Shown: positions 1 through 9,122 of the stretch, in pieces
How positions within the stretch are numbered: position 1 is the stretch's first letter
How the letters are laid out: every line of letters starts with the position of its first letter
Assembly: GCA_949902595.1 (NCBI GenBank)
Contig: CATLDC010000001.1
Coordinates: 124,001 to 188,000, forward strand
Direction: 5' to 3'
Source: an uncultured Candidatus Melainabacteria bacterium
GTDB taxonomy: Bacteria > Cyanobacteriota > Vampirovibrionia > Gastranaerophilales > Gastranaerophilaceae
Length of the DNA: 64,000 nt
Notes under the pieces: generated by a model
Database searches by the model: none
What the model was told of the DNA's origin: nothing
What the model saw: the letters and a program-made list of their open reading frames with translations, nothing else
Made by a program: the position numbers and the translations under genes

Positions 1-1907
1 TTGTTGCGCTCGCCTCCCTCTCCTCAAAAAAACTAAATATAGTCCTTGAAGCAGACGACCTTGACACATTGGACGATTTGAAATCAGAGTTCTCTACTTT
101 TTCACAGGACACAAAGTTCAGCGAAGTGGTTGAGGTCTACAAAAACTATCCCGCAAACTTTTTGAGCAAAGAAAAGAGAACCCTAATCAGCCAGAAGAAC
201 TACAAGGAGCTTGAAAAACAGGGGCTGGAGACTCTTTACAACCCGCTCGGCGTATACGTTTCACCGCCTGATAAAGACCCGTATTTTTTAGCGACCGATT
301 TCGCGTTTTCTAACCAGAAGTTTCTGGAAGAAGAGACAAAAGAATTTAACGGAAAATATCATGCGCTAATACATGCTGAATCAAAAGACATCCAAAAGAT
401 TCTGGACAAAAAAGAGTGGGTAAAAGAGGGGAATGTTTACCTTACAGGTGCTCCTGTGCACTCGTTTTTCACGGCTTCCAAATCGGTGTTTGAAATCAAC
501 CTGATTTGCCTCATCTCGACATTAGGCTTAGTGCTTTTGGCCAAGTATTATTTCAAATCAATAAGAATCTTAATCCCTGTTGCCTCCGGAATCCTGTTCG
601 GGCTGATTCTGGGTTACTGCGTTTCTTCGCTCGTTTTTGAGAAGCTGCACATTCTGACTTTTGTGTTCTCAACCTCGCTTATCGGAATAAGTTTGGACTA
701 CTCGCTGCATTATTTTCTTACAGGAAAAGAAGCAGGATTCAAAAAGAGCCTCACAACCTCGATGCTCACAACGGTTATCGCGTTTTCAGTACTCGGGTTT
801 TCTAATATTGAAGTCTTAAGACAAATCGCGGTATTTACATCATTCGGGCTTATCGGGGTTTATCTTTTTGTGCTTGTAATGCTTGACGGGCTTGAGTTTA
901 GCGGTCGAAGTTTCAGAAAAATATCAGTCAGGTGGTTTAAGCCAGTTGCCTTATTGCTGATATTTGTTGTGATAATTACAGGCGCGCTCAAGCTCCGGTT
1001 CAACGACAGTGTGACAAACCTTTACACACCGCCTGCGAATTTAATGCAGGCAGAAAACCTTTACAAAGAAGTATTCAACCCCAAAAATCCGGAATTTTTG
1101 ATAACAACAGGAAAAAATCTGGATGAGATACTTGAAAAGCAGGAAAATCTTAAGAGTGATTCTGTTCTAGGGTTGAGCAATTTAGTGAGTTCAAAATCTT
1201 TGCAGGCAAAGAACAGGAAGCTTGTGGAAAGACTTTACAGTGAGGATTTAGAAGGGTATGCGAAGTTTTTGAGCAAGGAAAACATTTCTGGGTTAAAAAA
1301 AGGTATACAAGAAGACAGAGTTTATGATGTGGAGAATTTTCCTCTGAAATCGGAGTTCATGCTTGATGAAAACACGGCTTTTTCTTTTGTTTATGAATCC
1401 GGAGTGGACGGAGCAATCAATGTGCAGGAGAGCATTTCGGGTGTGTTAAAAAAGCTGAGGAAAGAGTGTTTTACTCTTATTCCTGCTGCGTTTTTTGTGC
1501 TGTTTTTGTTTTTGAGTTTTGTATACGGCTGGAAAAAAGCCTTAAAAATTACGGCTTCACCGCTTTTTGGAGCAGGGTTTGCAATCGGGGTTTTATCTCT
1601 TGCAGGGGTTGAGATAAATCTGTTTCATATACTTGCGCTGTTTTTGATAATCGGGTTCAGCCTTGATTATTCGATATTCAGGGCAAGCAGCAGCGAAAAA
1701 TCAAAAGACGCTGTTTTTATCTCGGCTGTTTCGACTTCGTTCTCGTTTTTGCTGCTTTCGTTTACAAGTTTTAAGTTAATAAGTTCGCTTGGAATCACGC
1801 TGTTTATCGGGATTGTGGCAGCGTATGTAATGAGTCTGATTGTGTTGCCCCCTCACCCCAACCTCGCCCCTTCGGGGTCTCTCCCTGAGGAGAGGGGACG
1901 CGCGTAG
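1..1907 (+). CDS. MMPL/RND-type predicted exporter, 5'-truncated by window edge
   Basis: Reading frame is open from position 3 upstream of the listed TTG start; many TM segments; two repeated 'GISLDYSLHYF' / 'GFSLDYSIFRAS' RND-type motifs. The C-terminal tail 'PPHPNLAPSGSLPEERGRA' comes from a REP-like repeat. Confidence 0.8.
   Translation, partial: VALASLSSKKLNIVLEADDLDTLDDLKSEFSTFSQDTKFSEVVEVYKNYPANFLSKEKRTLISQKNYKELEKQGLETLYNPLGVYVSPPDKDPYFLATDFAFSNQKFLEEETKEFNGKYHALIHAESKDIQKILDKKEWVKEGNVYLTGAPVHSFFTASKSVFEINLICLISTLGLVLLAKYYFKSIRILIPVASGILFGLILGYCVSSLVFEKLHILTFVFSTSLIGISLDYSLHYFLTGKEAGFKKSLTTSMLTTVIAFSVLGFSNIEVLRQIAVFTSFGLIGVYLFVLVMLDGLEFSGRSFRKISVRWFKPVALLLIFVVIITGALKLRFNDSVTNLYTPPANLMQAENLYKEVFNPKNPEFLITTGKNLDEILEKQENLKSDSVLGLSNLVSSKSLQAKNRKLVERLYSEDLEGYAKFLSKENISGLKKGIQEDRVYDVENFPLKSEFMLDENTAFSFVYESGVDGAINVQESISGVLKKLRKECFTLIPAAFFVLFLFLSFVYGWKKALKITASPLFGAGFAIGVLSLAGVEINLFHILALFLIIGFSLDYSIFRASSSEKSKDAVFISAVSTSFSFLLLSFTSFKLISSLGITLFIGIVAAYVMSLIVLPPHPNLAPSGSLPEERGRA
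1850..1897. repeat. REP-like palindromic repeat (cccctcaccccaacctcgccccttcggggtctctccctgaggagaggg)
   Basis: Shares ggttggggtgaggg core (reverse strand) with 15069-15105; internal dyad symmetry. Confidence 0.6.
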
Positions 1908-1941
1908 CCTGGCTGCTCCACTTTTGTGGTAAAATCAAGTA

Positions 1942-2997
1942 ATGGAAGTTGCAAGAAAACGAAGCCACAAAAAAGAATTAATTAGCGCGCTCACCGAAGC
2001 GCAGAAGCTTGCGTTTGCGCCGCTCACGTTTCAGGCGGTTGCTGCAATGCTGGAATTGGGGATACTAAAAGAAATCGACAAAACCCCTTCTTCTGCAGAG
2101 GATTTGATAAAATGCCTCAACCGGGATGAGTACACAATCTCCACCCTGCTTGAAATTGCAGAAGCAGCAGGAGTTGTTGAAAACAATTCAGGTGTTTTCG
2201 CAATAACCCATCTTGGCCGCACGTTTTTGTACGACGAGATGACGAGGGTGAATTTCAATTTTGTGAAGGATGTGTGTTACAAAGGTGCTGACGAGCTTTG
2301 CGCGTCGTTTGTAAACTCAAGACCAGAGGGTTTAAAAAAGATGTATCCGGACTCCAAAACGATTTACCCGAAAATTTCCGAACTGCCGGATGAGATGAGA
2401 AAAAGCTGGTACGAGTTTGACCATTATTATTCAGACAACTGTTTTGAGATAATCTACAGGATTCTGGAGCGCGAGGAAAAGATTTTTGATATCGGAGCGA
2501 ACACCGGAAAGTTTGAGAAAGTTTGTCTCAAGCACAATCCTCACTGTGACATCACGATGATTGATCTGGATGAAAACATTAAATTTATAAAAAACGATAC
2601 AGAGCTTCGTGGTGCAAAGTTTCATAAAGCTGATATTTTGAGCGAAGAAGAGAACCTGCCTGAAATCTCCGGCGCGGTGCTTATGAGCCAGTTTTTGGAC
2701 TGTTTTTCAAAAGAGCAGATTGAGTTTATACTAAAAAAAGTTGTAAGAGCTTCCATTAAGGGCACAAAAGTTTTCATACTTGAGCCGTTTACTGACAAGC
2801 AGAAGTTTGCTGCTGCAAAGTATGCTCTAATCCACACGTCGTTGTACTTTACCTGCATGGCAAACGGGTGCAGCAAGATGTACACCGAAAAAGAGATGCG
2901 GGATTTGGTAGAAAAATCCGGGCTCAAAATAGTGAATGTTTACGACGGAGTCGGGGCTCATGATTACACGCTTCTGGAGTGCGTAAAAAATGACTAA
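1942..2997 (+). CDS. SAM-dependent methyltransferase (O-methyltransferase-like, N-terminal wHTH dimerisation region)
   Basis: 351 aa; 'IFDIGANTGKFEKVCLKHNP...ITMIDLD' SAM-binding motif. Confidence 0.75.
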   Translation: MEVARKRSHKKELISALTEAQKLAFAPLTFQAVAAMLELGILKEIDKTPSSAEDLIKCLNRDEYTISTLLEIAEAAGVVENNSGVFAITHLGRTFLYDEMTRVNFNFVKDVCYKGADELCASFVNSRPEGLKKMYPDSKTIYPKISELPDEMRKSWYEFDHYYSDNCFEIIYRILEREEKIFDIGANTGKFEKVCLKHNPHCDITMIDLDENIKFIKNDTELRGAKFHKADILSEEENLPEISGAVLMSQFLDCFSKEQIEFILKKVVRASIKGTKVFILEPFTDKQKFAAAKYALIHTSLYFTCMANGCSKMYTEKEMRDLVEKSGLKIVNVYDGVGAHDYTLLECVKND

Positions 2998-3880
2998 AAA
3001 GTGGTTTGAGCTAAAGGAGCAGGGTGCCGGAGCCGGGCGGCTTATGCTTAGTTACAGGATTTACGAAATGTTTGGAGAGGCTCCTGTTCGGATAATCGCG
3101 TTTTTTGTTGTACTAGTTGTGTTTTTGAAAGCAAAAGACCAGCGGGAATCAGTGGTAAAGTTTTTCAGGACAATAAAAAAACCGGCTTATATTAGTGCAT
3201 TCAGGCTGTTTTTGAATTACGGAAACTCGCTTGTAGACAAGTTCATCTCGTTTTCCGGCAATTTTGATACAGAAAAATTTGTTTTTGAATGTGAGAGTCA
3301 GAAGAAGGACATCAAGGCTCACATTGAGGATTCGCGTGGAATATTTTTTCTCACGACCCATGTCGGGAATGTAGAGATTTTGCGGAGTCTGTTTCAGTCA
3401 AAGACTTTTCCTTCGCCAAAGCGGGTGAATGTATTTTTGCAATCAAGTGCGTGCGAGACGTTCAACAGTTTTTTAAAGAAGCTTGAGACAAAGCTGAATC
3501 TGGAAGTTTTTCCGGTGGAGGAAATCAGCGCAGACACGTCGATTATGATATCAGAGCGGTTAAAAGCCGGCGAGTTTGTGTTCATGGCAGGTGACAGGGT
3601 TTCGGCGCAGAATTACAACAAGGTTTATGAAAAAGAGTTTTTAGGAAAAACAATAGAGCTTCCGCTCGGCGCGGTGAAATTTGCGCAGATGATGGGTTCG
3701 GAGATTTATTTTATTGTTTGTGCAAAAGAGAGCAAAAATTACAAAATCCACACAAGAAAGTTTTCGACGGATTCGAGCGCAAAAGCCGATATTTTAAAGG
3801 ATTTACAAGACGGGTACGTGAAGTTTTTGGAAGAGTTTGTGATGAGGTATCCGTATCAGTTTTATAATTTCGGGGGTTAG
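2990..3880 (+). CDS. Lysophospholipid/lipid A acyltransferase-like protein (LpxL/HtrB family)
   Basis: 296 aa; 'FFLTTHVGNVEILRSL' HxxxxE/D-like motif and 'RYPYQFYNF' terminal motif. Confidence 0.7.
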   Translation: MTKKWFELKEQGAGAGRLMLSYRIYEMFGEAPVRIIAFFVVLVVFLKAKDQRESVVKFFRTIKKPAYISAFRLFLNYGNSLVDKFISFSGNFDTEKFVFECESQKKDIKAHIEDSRGIFFLTTHVGNVEILRSLFQSKTFPSPKRVNVFLQSSACETFNSFLKKLETKLNLEVFPVEEISADTSIMISERLKAGEFVFMAGDRVSAQNYNKVYEKEFLGKTIELPLGAVKFAQMMGSEIYFIVCAKESKNYKIHTRKFSTDSSAKADILKDLQDGYVKFLEEFVMRYPYQFYNFGG

Positions 3881-3881
3881 G

Positions 3882-3930
3882 TTTACCCCTTCCCTTTACC
3901 CCTTCCCTTTACCCCTTCCCTTTACCCCTT
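3882..3930. repeat. 13-bp tandem repeat (tttaccccttccc) x ~3.8
   Basis: Read directly: units at 3882, 3895, 3908, 3921; covers the intergenic gap between convergent genes and the stop codon of the 3922-4767 gene. Confidence 0.9.
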
Positions 3931-4767
3931 CACCGCGCCGTCGTTTTCTCCAGAGATAAAATATCTTTGCATTGCAAGGAAAAATATTATAATCGGAATA
4001 GTCGAGATTATTGAGCCTGCTGCAATGAACCTCCAGTTTGACGAGAACATGCCCTGCAAATTATTTATACCCACAGGAAGCGTGTACATTGAATCCTTTG
4101 TAAGCATAATACTCGGCCAGAGAAATTCACCCCACGAGCCGATAAACGTAAACACAGCAAGCACAGCGAGCGTTGGCTTTACCATTGGAAGCACAACGCG
4201 CGTAAACATCTGGAACACATTGCACCCGTCAACAATCGCGGCTTCCTCGACTTCTCTTGGCACTTTCAGAAACGCCTGGCGCATTAAAAATATCCCGAAC
4301 GCGCTCACTGCAAACGGCATTACAAGCCCGATATAGCCCATGACGTTATTCACGCTGTCAATAAGGTGGAGTTTCAAAGTAATAATATAAACCGGAAGCA
4401 TGATTGCCTGAAACGGTATCATGATTGTTGCAAGGATTGAAAAGAACACAATTTTTTTACCTTTAAAGCTCATTCTTGCAAGCGGGTAGGCTGCAAGCGA
4501 AGAGAGCACGAGATTAAGTAAAACCGTGAGTGCTGCAACGATTACGCTGTTCCAGAAATAGCCCATAAAATTAACCCTGTGCCACACATCAACATAGTTA
4601 GCCCACGTAAAATCAGCAGGGATAAGTTGCGGAGGATAAGCAAAAATATCCTCATTCAGCCCTTTAAGTGAGGTCGAAGTGAGCCAGATAAACGGAAATA
4701 TTGACAGCAGCGATGTCAGAATCAGAATTGTGTGTATAAGCGCTTTTCCGGTAAGTTTTTTTAACAT
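3922..4767 (-). CDS. Carbohydrate ABC transporter permease (MalG/UgpE-like)
   Basis: 281 aa; 'EEAAIVDGCNVFQMFTRVVLPMVKPTLAV' EAA motif. Confidence 0.85.
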   Translation of the reverse strand: MLKKLTGKALIHTILILTSLLSIFPFIWLTSTSLKGLNEDIFAYPPQLIPADFTWANYVDVWHRVNFMGYFWNSVIVAALTVLLNLVLSSLAAYPLARMSFKGKKIVFFSILATIMIPFQAIMLPVYIITLKLHLIDSVNNVMGYIGLVMPFAVSAFGIFLMRQAFLKVPREVEEAAIVDGCNVFQMFTRVVLPMVKPTLAVLAVFTFIGSWGEFLWPSIMLTKDSMYTLPVGINNLQGMFSSNWRFIAAGSIISTIPIIIFFLAMQRYFISGENDGAVKG

Positions 4768-5106
4768 TTATTTCCTTTTTTGAGTGAGCTCATAACTATT
4801 TTTTATCAAATCCTTGAGTAAATCAAGCGGAGCCGCATCAGGGTCGACCTTTATCCAGTGGGTTTTGTTCATGTGCCATGCCGGAGTGATAAACGGGTAA
4901 GTATCACGGAGCACAGCGCTTTCAAGCGGTTTGCATTTGAGGTTGATGAAGAGTTTTCCATCAAGATGAAAGACAAGTGCGAACCATTTGCCGTTGGATT
5001 TGTGGCGGATAACTGCGTACTCATCGTAGGACTTGTCCTTGAAAGGATAAGTCTCGAGTGTGTCATGGAGCGCAAGGCAGTGTTTGATTAGTGTTTGTTT
5101 ATTCAT
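4768..5106 (-). CDS. MmcQ/YjbR family protein
   Basis: 112 aa; 'ETYPFKDKSYDEYAVIRHKSNGKWFALV...LFINLKCKPLES' family pattern. Confidence 0.75.
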   Translation of the reverse strand: MNKQTLIKHCLALHDTLETYPFKDKSYDEYAVIRHKSNGKWFALVFHLDGKLFINLKCKPLESAVLRDTYPFITPAWHMNKTHWIKVDPDAAPLDLLKDLIKNSYELTQKRK

Positions 5107-8100
5107 CTTTTTTGAAAATATTTTTTACCTTATACCTGATTGTCTTCTTTTCAGCCTCAATCGCCTGTGCTTCCTCAATCGCTTCTTCAATTGTCTCTGC
5201 TTCGCTTCCTTCCACAGGTTCAGGGAGCGAGTTTACATAATCAACAGCACTCTGGTACTCGGTTGCAGTTGCAAGCCACTTGAAAGACTTAATCAAAGTC
5301 AAAGGTTTTGCAGCGTCACCGCGCACCACAAGCTGGAATTTTGTTGCTGCATTGTCAACATAACTGTTTGCAAAACTCGGAAGAATGCTAATCTCCTCCT
5401 CCGGCACCATCTCGCAGAATATTGAAAACGCTTTTGCTGTAAACACATTCAAGCTTGCTGCGCTGTTAAGCAGGTTTGCAGGGTTTATTGCGCCGATTGG
5501 ACCAAGAAGGTTTGAAACAAGAGAAGCCATTCTCGCCCTCACCTTCATGTCAGCGTAATTCCTTAGCAAATCAAAATCACCGAAAATATGCAGGCTCAAA
5601 ATGTTGCCAAGAGAAGTCATCTCGTTGATGTGACAAATCCCGTCATCAAAGCTCAACTTTCCGCTAAGCTCTGAAAAATGAGTTGTGTCAATCGTTGTAA
5701 GCCCGCTTATTACCCCGCCGAGCGCTGTCTGGAAAAACTGTGACTCTCTAATGTTTTCTGCAATAATGAGGTTTTCCAGTTTCCCAAAAGGCCCGAACTG
5801 ACCGTCGTTTACAGTAAAATCAACCGTGCCCTTAAGGCTTCTCATCTGCTCTTCGTAAGTCGCACCCCTGAGCGAGATGTCAGCGTTGAACTTCGCAACC
5901 CCGTCAAGCGTGTCTTTCATAGCTGCGCCGTCAAGCAAAGCCTGCGCAACATCGATTCCCTGACCGCGGACTTTGATGTTCAAAAGCGTGTTAATAAGGT
6001 TTACGGAAATGTTCCCGCCAACATTGCCTTTGAAAATATTCGACCTAAGATTCCTTAAGTTGAAAACATTCTTTGACATGGAAATCCTTGCAAAGGTGTT
6101 GGTAACATTAATGTTGCCTGAAACGATTCTTGTCATGTTTATAGAGCCGTTGTGGATGGTTACAGGAATATCCGCAGGCGCGTCGGAAGAAGCAGGAGCA
6201 GGCGCTGTGCTCGTCGGCACGTATTTCATGGCAAGTTCTGACACCTTCAAAAGTTTGTCTACGTTCAGGTACCTTGATGAAACATTCAGGTTCAGAATAT
6301 TCAAAACCGGAGCCGGCAAAAGGCTTATTATACCGTTTGTCTGGATATCGGAGCCGTTAAGAATCAAATCCTGTACATCAAAATCAGCTTCATGGCCTTT
6401 GAACTGCAGGTTTGCGCTTCTAAGAGTCAGCAGCAGTTCAGGTATTGAAACATTGCTCAAATTAAACCCGCCGCGCAACCTCGGTGAAGCAATCTCGCCC
6501 AGCACAAACGCGCGGCCTTTGAGCGTAAACCCTGATTGTGGGAATACATGAATCTTACCTGACAAATCCTTAGGCATTGTAATTTTTATCAGGTTGATTC
6601 TATCGCCCGCAATTGTTCCGTCTAATCCAAAAATCTCGTTAAGGTTTACAACCTCGTTTCCGTCCTCGTCAACGCTTACAGAGCGGGTAAACAAGCCTGT
6701 TTTCTTAATCTTGATTCTGTTTTCCTTAAAATCAACCACTGACTGGAGCGAGGTGTTTTTGCCCTGTATCAGTTCAAAATCAACCGGAGTAATAAAGTTG
6801 TCTTTATCAGCAAGCGCTTGAACAAACAGGGTTTGTTTTTTGCCGTTCCCGTCCACCGTAAGTTTTACAGGAATTGCACCCGCAGAGTGGATAAACGGCT
6901 TAAGCTCGCGACCTATGAGTTTGATTAAATCATCTGTGTTAAGTGAGCCCTGCGCAGCAAAATTTATTGCCTCCAGTTTGGTATAATTCTCAACCGAGCC
7001 CGAATACTTGATTACAGACTTGTCGTTAAGGATTAGCGAGTTTTCTTTTATACTAATATTATTATCCCCGATTTCGAGGTTAAATTTTGGAGCCGAAATC
7101 GTTGATTTTGTTTTCGGAGCCGAAATCAGGAAGTTATTGTTTTCAATCCTTCCGAGCAGAGTCTTAGCGTCGCAGAAAAATTCCCCGCCAAGTTTTTCGT
7201 TTGAGAGTACAAAATTAGAAGCCCTGTCTGAAAGGTTAAAGTTATCAAGTCCGAATTTTGTTCCAGCAACAGCTTTTTTGAGTTCTCCTTTGAGGCTGAA
7301 ATCGAGCGAAGCATTACCGGATTTGAAGTTATAGGCTTCTCTGATATTTTTCGGTGCAAACGCGTTAAACAGAACCGGAAGCGGAATCTTGTCAGCTTTC
7401 ACGCTAATATCAGCCACAGATTTTTCATTAATCCTTCCGTCGATTGCAACCTTGGAGTTATTCACAAAAAGGCTCGAATCTTTGATATCAAGTATGCTGT
7501 TATCCAGAATCACGTTGATATTTGCTTTTGACAAAACTTTGCCGAGGTTTCTAACGCTCACCCCGCCGTTTTTAACCACGATTGAGCCGTTTGATTTGAG
7601 TTTTTTAAAGTTGGTCTTTATGTAGCAGTCAGCATGCACAAAACCTTCTGCCCTAATTCCCGCAAGTTCGTTTGTTATAGAAAGAGAGTCCAGAAACGCT
7701 TTTGACAAAATTACCAAATCATTGAACTGAATATCGCCGGTCTTTATCTGCATATCCATCTTAGGGTGTTTGCTGTAGTTAATTTTTCCAAGCAGTTGGA
7801 TATTCTGGTCTTTTGCAGGGTAGATATTTGTGTCCAAATCAACATTAGAGCCAAAAGTTTTAGCCCTCAGGTAGCTTGAAGGAAGCTCCAAAGCGCCGAC
7901 TTTCAGGCTTATATCTTCAACATTCAAGTGTCCGAAAGAAGTCAGGTTTCCGTTATGATTTCTCACCCTCAATTTTGTATCAAGGTTTGCTTTCAAATCG
8001 TAATTTCTGTACATCGTAACAGGGTTTACAAACGGGATATCGATTCTTTCAGCTGGGTCGTCTTCCGCGTCCAGTTTAGGCTGCGGTTTTGGAAGAAATG

Positions 8101-8791
8101 TATTAATATCAACATTTGCTGTAATATTTTTGTTCTCGTCGCTAAAAAGTTCAGCGTAAGTCTTGACCTTGGCAACTTTTCCGTTGAAATATCCGAGCGT
8201 AAGTTCTTCGCCGTGCAAATCAAGGTAGTGTTTTGATTTGAGGTCATTAACAAGAATCTTGTAGTTATTAAGTTTTACGCACGGAACCTTGATTCTTATC
8301 CATTCAGGATTGAAAGCGAATCCCGATGTTTCAGCTTCAACGCTCTGTTTTGCCTCTTCAAGTTTTTGTTCTTTTCCGGAATTAAGGATATCCTCAACGA
8401 GTTTAACAACCTTAAAGTCTTCGTTGTTTACAATCTCAAGGTTAACAAAAGGTTTATTGACTTCAAGGCAGGAAACCTTAACTGTAAGCAGGAATAGGCT
8501 CGGGAGTGAAACTCTTGTTTTAAAATTATCAGCAGAAAAAAGTATAGAATCATCAGGAAGTTTTACGCTGATGTTATCAGCCTTAATCCCTGCTCCGAGA
8601 AGCGGGGTTGTAATAATTTTTGCGTTCTCAAAATCCACATTAAGATTTGCCTGGTCTTTTGCAAGTTTTTGAACATCCGGTTTGAATTTGTTCAAATCAA
8701 CAACATTTGGAAGGACAAAAAGAAACGCAGCGTAGGCCAGAACAATTGCGCCGAGCAGCGTGAATCCGAAATACATAAGAAATTTTTTCAT
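5099..8791 (-). CDS. AsmA-like protein
   Basis: 1230 aa; single N-terminal TM, repetitive beta-rich body, C-terminal 'SGKLSFDDGICHINEMTSLGNILSLHIFGDFDL' AsmA-like region. Confidence 0.75.
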   Translation of the reverse strand: MKKFLMYFGFTLLGAIVLAYAAFLFVLPNVVDLNKFKPDVQKLAKDQANLNVDFENAKIITTPLLGAGIKADNISVKLPDDSILFSADNFKTRVSLPSLFLLTVKVSCLEVNKPFVNLEIVNNEDFKVVKLVEDILNSGKEQKLEEAKQSVEAETSGFAFNPEWIRIKVPCVKLNNYKILVNDLKSKHYLDLHGEELTLGYFNGKVAKVKTYAELFSDENKNITANVDINTFLPKPQPKLDAEDDPAERIDIPFVNPVTMYRNYDLKANLDTKLRVRNHNGNLTSFGHLNVEDISLKVGALELPSSYLRAKTFGSNVDLDTNIYPAKDQNIQLLGKINYSKHPKMDMQIKTGDIQFNDLVILSKAFLDSLSITNELAGIRAEGFVHADCYIKTNFKKLKSNGSIVVKNGGVSVRNLGKVLSKANINVILDNSILDIKDSSLFVNNSKVAIDGRINEKSVADISVKADKIPLPVLFNAFAPKNIREAYNFKSGNASLDFSLKGELKKAVAGTKFGLDNFNLSDRASNFVLSNEKLGGEFFCDAKTLLGRIENNNFLISAPKTKSTISAPKFNLEIGDNNISIKENSLILNDKSVIKYSGSVENYTKLEAINFAAQGSLNTDDLIKLIGRELKPFIHSAGAIPVKLTVDGNGKKQTLFVQALADKDNFITPVDFELIQGKNTSLQSVVDFKENRIKIKKTGLFTRSVSVDEDGNEVVNLNEIFGLDGTIAGDRINLIKITMPKDLSGKIHVFPQSGFTLKGRAFVLGEIASPRLRGGFNLSNVSIPELLLTLRSANLQFKGHEADFDVQDLILNGSDIQTNGIISLLPAPVLNILNLNVSSRYLNVDKLLKVSELAMKYVPTSTAPAPASSDAPADIPVTIHNGSINMTRIVSGNINVTNTFARISMSKNVFNLRNLRSNIFKGNVGGNISVNLINTLLNIKVRGQGIDVAQALLDGAAMKDTLDGVAKFNADISLRGATYEEQMRSLKGTVDFTVNDGQFGPFGKLENLIIAENIRESQFFQTALGGVISGLTTIDTTHFSELSGKLSFDDGICHINEMTSLGNILSLHIFGDFDLLRNYADMKVRARMASLVSNLLGPIGAINPANLLNSAASLNVFTAKAFSIFCEMVPEEEISILPSFANSYVDNAATKFQLVVRGDAAKPLTLIKSFKWLATATEYQSAVDYVNSLPEPVEGSEAETIEEAIEEAQAIEAEKKTIRYKVKNIFKKDE

Positions 8792-8835
8792 ACATCACCC
8801 CTAAATTTTTACGTTTTGATTTTAGCACAAATTTA

Positions 8836-9032
8836 TGTAGAAAACTATGTAGAAAGAATGTAGAAAAGTCTTAAGTTTTGAACAGTTATGAACATGGAAA
8901 TGTAGATTATTAATCATTGGACAATCTTCATGTAGAAAAATGTTCAAAACTTTCGGTTTATTAACACGTTTTCTACATCTTTTTCTACATGCCACAAGTC
9001 TTTATTAAAAGGGGTTTCACCCACTTTTGAAC
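8836..9032. other. Cluster of TTTTCTACA/TGTAGAAAA boxes plus TTTTGAAC boxes (oriC-like candidate)
   Basis: TGTAGAAAA at 8836, 8859, 8931; TGTAGAAAG at 8848; TGTAGATTA at 8901; TTTTCTACA at 8969, 8981; TTTTGAAC at 8876 and 9025, GTTCAAAA at 8942; all in the gap between divergent genes. Confidence 0.5.
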
Positions 9033-9122
9033 AAATAGTTCGAGCTTATTATTATGATGATTAATTATATATATTTATATTTAAATAATATAATAATAAA
9101 TAGAAAAGAGAGGAAAAAATTT

